DNA of 24,066 nucleotides from DAHVFY01 sp040388665 (GCA_040388665.1 JAZKBL010000062.1:1-24066); one strand, 5' to 3'; positions 6,892-15,510 are shown, counted from the stretch's first letter. Notes: a model not told the origin generated them from the letters alone. A program made the numbers and translations.

Positions 6892-8631
6892 GTGATTCAA
6901 GCTGAAGATGTGTGGATTGGATATGGGGGGCATGAGGTGCTACAAGGGGCGAGCTTTTGCTTGGGCAAGGGTGAGCGGTGTGGTTTGATTGGGAGAAATG
7001 GCGCAGGTAAGTCGACGCTTTTTCGGTTGATTGCGGGAAAAGAGGTGCCGGATAAGGGTGTTATCTTTATGCCTAAAGGGTACCGAATTGGAGTGCTCGA
7101 ACAGCAGATCCGCTTTAGTGAAAAGACGGTCATTGAGGAGGCGACACTTGGGTTGGAGGTGGAAGACTGGCACAAAGCCGAGAGGATTTTATTTGGTCTT
7201 GGGTTCAATGATGCGATGCTTGAATCTAACCCGGAGGATTTATCGGGAGGCTACAAGCTGCGGGTGCAGCTTGCGAAGGCGCTCGTTGCGGAACCTGATT
7301 GCTTGCTTTTGGATGAACCGACAAATTATTTAGATATTTTATCGATCCGCTTTTTGACAAGGTTCCTGCAGCGCTGGCAGGGAGAGATGATCTTAATTTC
7401 CCACGATCTTGAATTCTTAGATGAGGTCACAACACACATGATGGGCATCCGCAGAGGAAAAATCCTCAAAATTAAGGGTGAAAGCACAGATCTTTTTGAA
7501 ATGATTGCGGAAGAAGAAAGACTGCATGAAGGCGCGCGCGTAACTCTTGAGAAGAAAAAAGCACATCTTCAGTCCTTCGTTGACAGGTTTGGCGCTAAAG
7601 CTTCAAAAGCTGGCCAAGCACAAGCAAAAGCTAAAATGATTGCAAAGCTCCCCGCTCTTGAGCGTCTTAAGGAATTATACAACCTCGAGTTTCACTTCCA
7701 TCAAGTCCCTTTCATGGGGAAAAAGATGTTAGAAGCAAAGGATGTAGAGTTTTCGTATACTGAAAAACCGCTCATTGAGGGATTTTCTATAGAGGTTGAA
7801 AAAGGAGATCGGATCGCGATCATCGGTAAGAACGGTTATGGGAAGTCAACGCTTCTGCGTTTATTATCAGGCGAGCTTAAACCGCAAGCTGGAGAAGTTG
7901 ACGCATCGCCTAATCTCAAGATGGGATATTTCGGACAAACGTCCATTGAACGGTTAAATCCAGAGCTTAAGATTGAAGATGAAATCAGCTCAGCGAACAT
8001 CAAGCTCAACCTCGGTCAAGTCCGTGGAATCTGTGGTCTGATGATGTTTAGCGGCGACTTGGCAAAAAAACCAATCTCTGTTCTCTCTGGCGGTGAAAAA
8101 AGTCGTGTGCTGCTGGGCAAAATCCTCGCACGTCCTTGCAATATTTTACTTCTTGATGAACCGACCCACCACTTAGATATTGAATCGATTGAAGCGCTCA
8201 TTGATGCGATCGAGGAATTTGAAGGAACAGTCATTATTGTTACTCACAGCGAATGGGCGCTGCGCCGTATTCCTTTAAATAAGCTTGTTGTCTGCCATAA
8301 TGAAAGCCAAGAACTCTTCTATGGGACATACGATGAATTCTTAGAGAAAAAAGGCTGGGATGAAGAGAAGCCGCAAGTTGCAAAACCTGTTAAAGCAGCA
8401 CCTCCTCTTCCAAAGCCTAATCCTTCCAAAAAAATCTCAGCAGAAACAAAAAAGTGTGAAGAACGGATTGAGCTTGTAGAAAAAAGTTTAGAAAAAAATA
8501 ATGCAAAGCTTGCAGAGATCGCACATCAAGGAAATGGAGCTGAGATTCGAGATCTTGTCACGCAAATCGAAAAAGAGAACCAAGAGCTTAAAGGCCTTTA
8601 TGAACAACTTGAAACTTTCTACAATCGTTAG
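6892..8631 (+). CDS. ABC-F family ATPase (ribosome-associated type)
   Basis: This 579-codon protein has two ABC ATPase domains and no membrane segments. Domain 1 has Walker A GRNGAGKST (about 34-42), signature LSGGYKLRVQLAKAL and Walker B LLLDEPTNYLDI. Domain 2 has Walker A GKNGYGKST (about 311-319), LSGGEKSRVLLGKIL and LLLDEPTHHLDI. The linker between them is charged and helical (FGAKASKAGQAQAKAKM), as in the ABC-F P-site tRNA interaction motif. A Pro/Lys linker then leads to a C-terminal coiled coil (about 525-579), as in Uup-like members. The family acts on ribosomes (translation factor or antibiotic protection); which subtype this is cannot be said. The start is GTG at 6892; the nearby ATG at 6890 is out of frame. 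AGGTGG lies 3 bases upstream. Confidence 0.93.
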   Translation: MIQAEDVWIGYGGHEVLQGASFCLGKGERCGLIGRNGAGKSTLFRLIAGKEVPDKGVIFMPKGYRIGVLEQQIRFSEKTVIEEATLGLEVEDWHKAERILFGLGFNDAMLESNPEDLSGGYKLRVQLAKALVAEPDCLLLDEPTNYLDILSIRFLTRFLQRWQGEMILISHDLEFLDEVTTHMMGIRRGKILKIKGESTDLFEMIAEEERLHEGARVTLEKKKAHLQSFVDRFGAKASKAGQAQAKAKMIAKLPALERLKELYNLEFHFHQVPFMGKKMLEAKDVEFSYTEKPLIEGFSIEVEKGDRIAIIGKNGYGKSTLLRLLSGELKPQAGEVDASPNLKMGYFGQTSIERLNPELKIEDEISSANIKLNLGQVRGICGLMMFSGDLAKKPISVLSGGEKSRVLLGKILARPCNILLLDEPTHHLDIESIEALIDAIEEFEGTVIIVTHSEWALRRIPLNKLVVCHNESQELFYGTYDEFLEKKGWDEEKPQVAKPVKAAPPLPKPNPSKKISAETKKCEERIELVEKSLEKNNAKLAEIAHQGNGAEIRDLVTQIEKENQELKGLYEQLETFYNR

Positions 8632-8636
8632 ACTTC

Positions 8637-8785
8637 TTGCGTAACTCGCTTTGCTTGAAAAAATTGATGTTTTTTGAGCAGGTTTATTGCTAAATTTTGA
8701 AGACATATGCAAACATATGGCTGAAAAATTTAGCGATAAACCTGCTCAAAAAAGGCAATTTTAGCAAGTAAATGGAGCTACGCAA
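8637..8785. repeat. Palindromic element 2 (long covarying hairpin)
   Basis: The core arms 8670-8698 and 8725-8753 pair over 29 bp with a single G-U wobble. The loop holds an inner hairpin, CATATG-CAAA-CATATG (8704-8719). Outer pairs: TTGCGTA (8637-8643) with TACGCAA (8779-8785), AAAATTG with CAATTTT, and TTTGCTTG with CAAGTAAA. Flank text (TCGCTTTG.TTG..AAAATTGATG and CAAG.AAATGGA) and loop text (TGAAGACA) are shared with element 1, while the stem text is not. It starts 5 bp after the ABC-F stop and ends 1 bp before the cyclase ATG. Confidence 0.9.
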
Positions 8786-8786
8786 A

Positions 8787-9497
8787 ATGTCTATAGAACT
8801 AACACACCCTCTTTCTTCTCACATACCCACATGGAACGGCTCCTGTGGGTTTTCTGCTGTTATTAAAAAAGACTACGACAAGATGTTCCGCGTCCAAAAA
8901 ATTGAGATGCACGCTGGCATCGGCACACACATGGACGCGCCCTCCCATCGCTTTGAAGGGATGGGTTCCATTGCCGATATCCCTCTAGAAACACTTGTTG
9001 TCCCCGCTTGCGTCATCGATGTACGTAAAAAAGCACATGCTGATTATGAAATCTCTCTTGAAGATATAAAGGCGTACGAACACCAACACGGAAAAATCCC
9101 TCAAAAAAGCCTCGTTCTCGGGTTTACCGGCTGGAGCCGTTTCTGGAATGAGCCAAAAGCTTATAGAAATGAAGATGATAACGGACAGATGCATTTCCCC
9201 GCCTTTTCTGAGGAAGCTGCGCTTTTACTTCTAGAAAGGGAAATCGCAGGTCTTGGCATTGATACATTCTCGCCTGACTGTCTTGATTTAAGCTATCCTG
9301 TCCACAGACATATTTTGGGATCGGGAAAATACATCATCGAAAATATTGCAGACTGCTCTTTGATGCCGCCCTCTCATGCTTATGCAATCGCGCTTCCTCT
9401 GCGCGCTGTTGATTGCACAGAATGCCCGATCCGCCTTATTGGAGTTCCTTCTGGAACTTTTCCGGAAAAAAAGGACGACTTGAATAGAAAAACGTAA
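8787..9497 (+). CDS. Cyclase family protein (kynurenine formamidase-like metal hydrolase)
   Basis: This 236-codon protein has the family's metal-binding motif HAGIGTHMDAPSH (residues 42-54; H42, H48, D50, H54). It also has the later GLGIDTFSPD strand and a His-containing stretch (YPVHRHILGSG). Members hydrolyse N-formylkynurenine or related amides and isatin, using two metal ions; the substrate here is unknown and no other kynurenine-pathway gene is near. The ATG at 8787 is preferred. An in-frame ATG at 8772 exists, but it lies inside the right flank of palindromic element 2 and adds only MELRK. There is no clear Shine-Dalgarno. The 3' end overlaps the convergent MFS gene by 62 bp. Confidence 0.85.
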   Translation: MSIELTHPLSSHIPTWNGSCGFSAVIKKDYDKMFRVQKIEMHAGIGTHMDAPSHRFEGMGSIADIPLETLVVPACVIDVRKKAHADYEISLEDIKAYEHQHGKIPQKSLVLGFTGWSRFWNEPKAYRNEDDNGQMHFPAFSEEAALLLLEREIAGLGIDTFSPDCLDLSYPVHRHILGSGKYIIENIADCSLMPPSHAYAIALPLRAVDCTECPIRLIGVPSGTFPEKKDDLNRKT

Positions 9498-10956
9498 AAA
9501 GTGTTAACACAAAAAGACCAATAAGAATCCACACCATAAGATAGAAACAATCATCAAGTGCAAGCGCTGTTGCTTGTCTATCAAGAAGGTTGCCAAGCTC
9601 TGCAACAGCGGACCTGCCCTCGATATTAAGTAATGCGGCGTTATTGAAGTACTCTTTAGTATTGGAGGAAAAAACATTAAGTTTTTCCCCTAGTCGCTCA
9701 TGAAAAAAAACCTGCCGTCTTTGAAAAAGAATCGAATAAAATGCAGCTCCAAGCCCGCCTGATAAAACACGGACAAGTTGAAAAAAGCCGACAACCGGCA
9801 ACGTCTTTTCTTGAGGAAATGTATGAAAGCAAATCCGAAAAAGAGGGCTTAAAAAAAATGCCAATCCAAAACCTGCAATCACTCGAGAAAATGCAATTCT
9901 TCCCAAATCAATATCAACACTAAAAAACATCGTATGAAAAGAAGAGAGCGCAAGTAAAAGAGTCGAGATAATAATAGGATAACGCGTGTCCATCTTCTCG
10001 TATCCTTCAACAAAGAGTAGCCTTGGCAAAATCCCCGCAATCGCCATCGTTCCCATAATAAGTCCAATCCAGATCGGCGTATAGTTCACCCACAAAGTTA
10101 GCCAAAAAGCAAGAAGGATCACCATTCCAAAATAAGCAGAAAAAAGCACTCCCAAATTAAAAAGCGCAAAGGTAAAAGCAAAATTCTTCAGCAACCTAAA
10201 ATCAAGAATCGGATAGGGGTGGTTGCACTCCCACAACACAAAAAAACCACCCGTTATCACCCCTAGGACACTAAGCGCCGTAATGACAGGTGATCTAAAC
10301 CAATCCAATTGCTGTCCCATCGTAAGGCTTATGGAAATAGCTAAGATGCTAACGACATAAAAAACATATCCAACAGTATCAAAAGGGACTTTTTCTAAAA
10401 CGACTGTGCATCCACGGAGCCTTTGATACAGATAAACCCCGCAGATCAAACACAAAGGCACATTTGTTTGAAAAAGCCACTGCCAGTGATAATCGTAAGA
10501 AATCCATCCTCCGCAAGCAGCGCCTATTGCAGGAACTACTGTAAAAATTGTTACAATCGTGTACGTGATTCTAGTTTTTTGCTTTTCAGAAGCTATAGCC
10601 GATAACAATGTCGAAATCACAGGAAATACAGTCCCCCCGAGAATTCCTTTTAACAACCTTAACGCAATAAAAGACGAATAACTCGTCGCCATTGTTGTTA
10701 AAAAGGAAACCGCAGCAAGGAGAGATAAAATGATGAGAAAAAACACGCAAGGTTGAAGCCGTCCCATAGCGCCCCTCCCTAGAGGCACACCAAGAGCATT
10801 ACCGATACTATAAAAGGTCACCACATAAAAAGAGATATCGTTACTGGCCCCAAGTTCCCCGACAATATAAGGAGCTGCCATGAGCGGAAGCGTGTTATTA
10901 ACTGTAACAAGACCAAGTGTCAGAAAAAAAACAAAAAACAACAATTTATTGTTCAT
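9436..10956 (-). CDS. MFS multidrug exporter, DHA2 (EmrB/QacA-like) family
   Basis: The product is about 506 residues with some 14 hydrophobic segments, the size and topology of DHA2 drug/H+ antiporters. TM4-5 carries RLLKGILGG (about 97-105), and GGWISYDYHWQWLFQTNVP (about 147-165) matches the family's W-x-W-x-F-x-x-N-x-P signature. The ATG at 10954-10956 is preferred to the TTG one codon earlier. It overlaps the adaptor gene end by 11 bp and is last in a three-gene operon with adaptor and outer-membrane factor. The set would pump a hydrophobic compound from the cytoplasm or inner membrane directly outside. The substrate cannot be told. No terminator is seen; the 3' end crosses into the cyclase gene. 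Confidence 0.9.
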   Translation of the reverse strand: MNNKLLFFVFFLTLGLVTVNNTLPLMAAPYIVGELGASNDISFYVVTFYSIGNALGVPLGRGAMGRLQPCVFFLIILSLLAAVSFLTTMATSYSSFIALRLLKGILGGTVFPVISTLLSAIASEKQKTRITYTIVTIFTVVPAIGAACGGWISYDYHWQWLFQTNVPLCLICGVYLYQRLRGCTVVLEKVPFDTVGYVFYVVSILAISISLTMGQQLDWFRSPVITALSVLGVITGGFFVLWECNHPYPILDFRLLKNFAFTFALFNLGVLFSAYFGMVILLAFWLTLWVNYTPIWIGLIMGTMAIAGILPRLLFVEGYEKMDTRYPIIISTLLLALSSFHTMFFSVDIDLGRIAFSRVIAGFGLAFFLSPLFRICFHTFPQEKTLPVVGFFQLVRVLSGGLGAAFYSILFQRRQVFFHERLGEKLNVFSSNTKEYFNNAALLNIEGRSAVAELGNLLDRQATALALDDCFYLMVWILIGLFVLTLFTFFYSSRPFFPEKFQKELQ

Positions 10957-12136
10957 CAAAAGTTCTCAGTGGATACAAAATCCCCTCTGCATACTGAGCA
11001 AGTTTTGGATCGATATTTTCAAAAATGATCATATCTACAACTTCTTTGTCACCCAGCTCTTCTTTCTTATAAATCGTCGTTTCATAGTTGGGTGATCCCA
11101 GACTCGATGTGGGCACACGCTCCCCTTCTTGATCATGCAAATCAACTATCGCTTCCATAGAAAGTCCAATCCGCAGAGGATAATTTTTTAACTCTTCTGG
11201 ATCTAAAGAGACTCTAACAGGCAATCGTTGCACAATTTTAATCCAATTCCCCGATAAATTTTGCGGCGGCAGTAAAGAAAACGCGTTGCCAGCACCACCG
11301 GGAAGTCCTACAATCTTCCCATGAAAAACAACATCATCCCCATAATAATCAGATGTTAATTTCACCTTTTGCCCAATTCTCATTTTTTTCATCTGAGTTT
11401 CTTTAAAGTTGGCATTCACCCAAATCTGGTTTAAAGGAATCACACTAAAAAGAGGGTCTCCTGCATGCACCCACATCCCTACCTGTATCTTGCGCTGCGC
11501 TGTTAACCCCTCAAGAGGAGCGTAAATTTTGCAGCGATAATGCTGCACCCATGCTTCTCTAAAAGTCTCAGCTGCAGCTTGCACTTCTGGATGCGTATAA
11601 ATGGAGGTCCCTTGAACATACGATAACGCCTTTTCATAGAGCGACTCTGTAAGCCGCAAACCATAAAAACTCGCACGAAGAGCTGCAACAGAGTGTTCAT
11701 AGTCCTCTAAAGAAACGCCTCCTGCTTCAAGAACATTGTATCTATGCTCAAAATCTTGAGAAGCACGGATAAGTTCTGCCCGTTTAATTTCAATATCAGC
11801 TTCCAAGCTAAACATCTGATGAAATGCCTCGCATACAAGACGCACAGCGCGTGCAAGTTCCTGTTTCTTCTTTTCTAGAGCAAGAACAGCATCTGTTTCG
11901 TCAAGCTCAATCAAGAGCTGTCCTCTTTTCACCAAAAACGTATCATCTGTATGAATGGCCGTGATAAAGCCAGGGCGCAGCGGCGTAATAAACACCTGAT
12001 TTCCCTCAACGTAAGCATCGCTTGTGTATTCTCGAAAACGGTAGATAAACACCCACAACAAAAAAACTATAATTAACACTAATAAACAAGCCGAGCCATA
12101 ACCCCAAGAAAGCTTCTGTCTTTTTGATAGCGTCAC
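10946..12136 (-). CDS. HlyD/EmrA-type membrane fusion (periplasmic adaptor) protein
   Basis: This 396-codon protein has one N-terminal transmembrane helix (about 12-33, a cytoplasmic basic start then LVLIIVFLLWVFIY). Next comes the EmrA-like TSDAYVEGNQVFITPLRPG (about 39-57) that opens the lipoyl half, then a long alpha-hairpin coiled coil (about 80-170). The second lipoyl/beta-barrel half includes VWVNANFKETQMKKMRIGQ. This order is standard for adaptors linking an MFS pump to an outer-membrane channel. The start is GTG, overlapping the TGA of the upstream outer-membrane factor gene (GTGA, 4 bp), so translation is coupled. Confidence 0.92.
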   Translation of the reverse strand: MTLSKRQKLSWGYGSACLLVLIIVFLLWVFIYRFREYTSDAYVEGNQVFITPLRPGFITAIHTDDTFLVKRGQLLIELDETDAVLALEKKKQELARAVRLVCEAFHQMFSLEADIEIKRAELIRASQDFEHRYNVLEAGGVSLEDYEHSVAALRASFYGLRLTESLYEKALSYVQGTSIYTHPEVQAAAETFREAWVQHYRCKIYAPLEGLTAQRKIQVGMWVHAGDPLFSVIPLNQIWVNANFKETQMKKMRIGQKVKLTSDYYGDDVVFHGKIVGLPGGAGNAFSLLPPQNLSGNWIKIVQRLPVRVSLDPEELKNYPLRIGLSMEAIVDLHDQEGERVPTSSLGSPNYETTIYKKEELGDKEVVDMIIFENIDPKLAQYAEGILYPLRTFDEQ

Positions 12137-13599
12137 TCTCGTGCCCCCTCATTTTTCAAAGGAAGCACATACTCTGAAAGGTACCCACCACCGAGCGCTT
12201 TTACAAGTTTTATAGAAGCTAAGTACTGCCCATAAAGAAGGGCTACATCTTCGAGTTGTTTTTCGATAAGCTCTTCTTCTACAGCGTACTTTGCAAACTG
12301 ACTATCAAGTCCACTTTTCTCTCGAAGCGCTGTCACACGCAATCTTTTTGCAGCAGTCTCTACGATCCTTACCTGATCTTGTTTCTGCTTAAAGAGCGAT
12401 TCTGCAAGAACAAGCAGATCTGCAACTTCTTTGACAGAGCGCAAAATCAAACCGTTATAACGGTAAACCTCTTCATCAAAGAGCGCTTTCTTCGCGCGCA
12501 CATTAGCCTTAATTGCCCCTGCTGTGAAAATCGGAAGATGCAGTGCCGGCTCTAAGCCCATCGTTTTACTCTGACTATTAAAGAGCATCGAATAAAATAC
12601 GCTCTCAAGTCCTAAAAAAGCGCCTAAGTTAATGTTGGGATAAAAGTCAGCTTTTGCAGCTCCAACTTCATCCGCAATGCTTTCCACTTTCCAAATTTGC
12701 GCCATCAAGTCAGGTCGTCTTGCTAAAAAATCCAAAGACAACGTCTCTGGGATCGTCAATGTTTCAGGCAAAAGAGGTAAATCATCATCCACTTCTAAAA
12801 CATTATCTGGACTTTTTCCCATCAAAATGTTGATCAGATGCTTATTAACCTGAACTTCTTCCTTAATTGCATGAAGTAGCTTTTCTGCTTCAAGAACACT
12901 CTCTTCAGTAAACAAGGGAGTCAGCACTGAAAAAAGAGCATGTTTTCTCAAATGATTCTGCAGCTCAAAGACACCTAAACGGATATGATAAAGCGCTTCG
13001 TAAAGCCTTAAACGCACAAGATTTGTTTTAAGAGCAAAAAAGCCAATAGCAACAGAAGTTGTTGTGATCAGCTGCACATCTGCCCATTCTGCTGCGCGCG
13101 CTCTCGCTTCTCCTAAAGCTGCTCGATATAAATTACGATTCTTACCCCAGAAATCAAATTCATAATTAAAAGAAAGTGTCAGATCGATCAACGTCGCATT
13201 GATATCGACATCTGGATTCAACGCCCGATAAAGACCATGGTGGCTCAAAAGCTGCCACGTATCTTCTGCATTAAAATACACCAAAGGAAAAAGTTTAGAG
13301 CGCACCACTTTTGCCGCCTCTTCTGCAGCATGAATCCTGCTTCCCACACTCTGCAAATCAGGATTACCTTGAAGCGCTTCTTGAATCAGACTCTCAAGCT
13401 GAGAAGAGTTAAACATCTCCCACCAGTTCTTGCTCGGCCAATCACCCAAAGCAAAAAAACCTGTGTCCAAACTCTCTTTAAAAGAAGGCTGTAAATTGGG
13501 AAGCGCTATAATATTTTCAGTTTGCTCTTCTTTGGACATCGAAACACATGAACAAAGAAATAACAAACTGAAAAATTTGACTTTTTTAAAATATACCAT
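12133..13599 (-). CDS. Outer-membrane efflux lipoprotein (TolC/NodT family)
   Basis: This 488-codon protein is of usual length for RND/EmrAB outer-membrane factors. The N-terminus is a lipoprotein signal: basic MVYFKKVK, hydrophobic FFSLLFL, lipobox LCSC with C18 as the lipidated residue. Two repeat halves of long helices follow, including NPDLQSVGSRIHAAEEAAK (about 95-113) and the conserved RRPDLMAQIWKVES (about 290-303) with EVGAAKADFYPNINLG. It forms the channel of the tripartite pump with the next two genes. It is the first gene of the operon, behind a promoter at 13627-13655. No strong Shine-Dalgarno is seen before the ATG. Confidence 0.92.
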   Translation of the reverse strand: MVYFKKVKFFSLLFLCSCVSMSKEEQTENIIALPNLQPSFKESLDTGFFALGDWPSKNWWEMFNSSQLESLIQEALQGNPDLQSVGSRIHAAEEAAKVVRSKLFPLVYFNAEDTWQLLSHHGLYRALNPDVDINATLIDLTLSFNYEFDFWGKNRNLYRAALGEARARAAEWADVQLITTTSVAIGFFALKTNLVRLRLYEALYHIRLGVFELQNHLRKHALFSVLTPLFTEESVLEAEKLLHAIKEEVQVNKHLINILMGKSPDNVLEVDDDLPLLPETLTIPETLSLDFLARRPDLMAQIWKVESIADEVGAAKADFYPNINLGAFLGLESVFYSMLFNSQSKTMGLEPALHLPIFTAGAIKANVRAKKALFDEEVYRYNGLILRSVKEVADLLVLAESLFKQKQDQVRIVETAAKRLRVTALREKSGLDSQFAKYAVEEELIEKQLEDVALLYGQYLASIKLVKALGGGYLSEYVLPLKNEGARE

Positions 13600-13626
13600 C
13601 TTGCATTGACTTTATTATTTAAATCT

Positions 13627-13655
13627 CTATTACGAGATATAGAATAAATAGTCAA
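13627..13655 (-). promoter_or_regulatory. Sigma70-type promoter of the efflux operon
   Basis: On the minus strand, TTGACT (13650-13655) and TAATAG (13627-13632) have a 17-base spacer, 28 bases upstream of the efflux gene ATG at 13599. The surrounding DNA is very AT-rich. A small inverted repeat (CTCTATTACGAGATATAGAA region) overlaps the -10 and could be an operator, but this is weak. Confidence 0.6.
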
Positions 13656-13669
13656 CTCAAGTAGAAAAA

Positions 13670-14923
13670 TTAATTATCAACAGACCATTTATCATCAAAT
13701 GCCATCAATTTTCCTGCAATGGTCTGTTTTACATCTTCTTCTGATCCTTCTAAATGAATGCATTCATAAATCAAAGGATAAATTTCACTACGCGCTTGGC
13801 TATAATTTTTAGTTTTAATTCCAAAAGAATACTCTCCTAAAGGAGCTCCAATTGTCTGATCAACAACAGCTTTATGCACGGGATGCGTTTCATAAAAACC
13901 TTCTTCTCGAAGAATTCTTAATACCGTCATGCTCACAGGAACGTACATTGTTTGCTCATGCCATTCTCTTTGCACTTCTGGGCTTGAGAAATACTCAAGG
14001 AATGAACGCACTTCATCAATCATTCTAAGCGTGTTTTCTTCACCCGGGACATGATCTTTTTCATCTGTGTTCATCACCCAAAGAGCCGCCCCACCAAGAG
14101 GAAAGGCATACTTATCTACTTGACCTGCAGTCAGAGTAGGAAGTGCACTACAACCTGACTCAAATCCATTTGTTTCCGCAATAGTTTTCACTGTTTTACT
14201 ATGACCTGACCCTTGCATAAAAAAGCCTACATCCCCTGCAGCAAAAGACGCTTGCACTGCATCAAAATCTTTTAAAGCCGGCGGAAGCACAACACCCTCT
14301 TTTCTTAAATGCCACAGATTGAGGATATGGTCTTGCATTTGAGAAAAATTGTATACACCCTCTCCATCTTCCCCATTATTTGGCAGAACAAGAGGAAGAT
14401 TTTGTTGAGCAAGAGGCACTTCAACAAAATAAGCCTGGGGCCAGGCGCAAGTAAAGCCATGCTTCACAGCTCCCGCTTTAATCATCTCTCGGCTAGCTTC
14501 CACCATCTCTTCAAAAGTCGCAGGTGCCCAATTAGGTGCTTTACCAATCTTTGCAAGCGCTGTTCTATTCATATAAAGCACTCCGCAAGCAGGATTAAGC
14601 GGAAGTGCATATTCTCCAAATGTCGTTTTTACAATCTTTGCGATATCATTTAGCCTTTCTTCATTAATCAAGCTCGCAACCGGAATCATTTCTCCCTGTG
14701 CTGCCATGAGCTTTAATTTACCGGTCATAAATTCCGGCGCAAGAATAATATTCGGTCTTTCTATTCTCGGCTTTTCTAAAGCAGCATTTGCTGCCGCTGC
14801 ATAGCCTTCCAATACAACTTCTGAATTTATTTGATATTCATGAGTTTTATTATATTTCTGAATAATATTTTCTAAATGAATCCCTGCATCTCCACCCAAA
14901 CTGTGTAAAAGAGTAATTGGCAT
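13670..14923 (-). CDS. UgpB-like family 1 solute-binding protein lacking a signal peptide
   Basis: This 417-codon protein is similar along its length to extracellular solute-binding family 1 proteins, especially the glycerol-3-phosphate binder UgpB. Shared features are ITLLHSLGGDAG at the start, ALPLNPACGVLYMNRTALAKIG (about 105-126), GGAALWVMNTDEKD, SSPEVQREWHEQTMYVPVS and EEGFYETHPVHK. Family members are exported, but here the ATG falls directly at the first beta strand. AGGAG stands 7 bases before it, and an in-frame TAA is found 12 codons upstream. The protein should therefore stay in the cytoplasm unless an unusual route is used. No ABC permease or ATPase genes are adjacent. The gene has its own intergenic region upstream (14924-15094) and sits 70 bp before the efflux operon start. 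Confidence 0.85.
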   Translation of the reverse strand: MPITLLHSLGGDAGIHLENIIQKYNKTHEYQINSEVVLEGYAAAANAALEKPRIERPNIILAPEFMTGKLKLMAAQGEMIPVASLINEERLNDIAKIVKTTFGEYALPLNPACGVLYMNRTALAKIGKAPNWAPATFEEMVEASREMIKAGAVKHGFTCAWPQAYFVEVPLAQQNLPLVLPNNGEDGEGVYNFSQMQDHILNLWHLRKEGVVLPPALKDFDAVQASFAAGDVGFFMQGSGHSKTVKTIAETNGFESGCSALPTLTAGQVDKYAFPLGGAALWVMNTDEKDHVPGEENTLRMIDEVRSFLEYFSSPEVQREWHEQTMYVPVSMTVLRILREEGFYETHPVHKAVVDQTIGAPLGEYSFGIKTKNYSQARSEIYPLIYECIHLEGSEEDVKQTIAGKLMAFDDKWSVDN

Positions 14924-15094
14924 AATATATCTCCTAATTGTTTGAAAAGAAATATGTTAGCTAAAAATAAAAAAAACACAAACGTTAAATTTATTTTTCC
15001 ATATACTACCCTGTCTCGATTAAATTGTTATATTTCCAAAAATCAGAAAAACATTAAGCTATTAAACACCAAATTTTTATAGGGGTCATTTACA

Positions 15095-15502
15095 ATGAGT
15101 ATGAAAGTTCAAAACACTACCGCAGAATCGTTTCTCACAAGAGTATGGGCGAAGCTACCTAATACAAAACCAGATCCATCTTTTATTGAAAATCAGGTCA
15201 TGCTCGGAATTTACGATCAAAGCGTGAAGTCTCTTGATTTAAGCTATCTTGGGTTAACGCATCTACCACACGGACTTAGTTATTTCCAAAAGGTGGATGC
15301 TATCGATCTTAGAGGTAATGCTATCCCGTCTAACGAAATTGTGGGCTACTTTAAAAACACTCACGTTACGATCGCTCTCGATGATGATCTTGCACGTCTT
15401 GTAACCTACCGTCTTCGCAAACACAATAAACCTTATTCATGCACAATTGTACATGATCAAGAAATAATACTTAAAAACGACAAATTTATTTATCGCGCTT
15501 AA
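15095..15502 (+). CDS. Short leucine-rich-repeat-like protein
   Basis: This 135-codon protein holds about two LRR units in the middle: VKSLDLSYLGLTHLPHGLSY (about 44-63), then VDAIDLRGNAIPSNEI. The repeat form LxxLxLxxLxLxxLP resembles the bacterial LPX-type LRRs of effector proteins. The rest is unrecognised; the tail is rich in charged and beta-forming residues. There is no signal peptide or membrane segment. It is far shorter than usual LRR effectors, so it may be a stand-alone adaptor or a remnant. The ATG has only a weak AGGGG ribosome site 12 bases upstream. It is monocistronic, closed by a hairpin at 15511-15548. Confidence 0.65.
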   Translation: MSMKVQNTTAESFLTRVWAKLPNTKPDPSFIENQVMLGIYDQSVKSLDLSYLGLTHLPHGLSYFQKVDAIDLRGNAIPSNEIVGYFKNTHVTIALDDDLARLVTYRLRKHNKPYSCTIVHDQEIILKNDKFIYRA

Positions 15503-15510
15503 GAAAAAGA

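Noticed and set aside
14309..14653. Plus-strand ORFs inside the solute-binding protein and efflux genes
   Set aside because: They are antisense shadows of well-supported genes with clear family motifs, with no ribosome sites or recognisable products.
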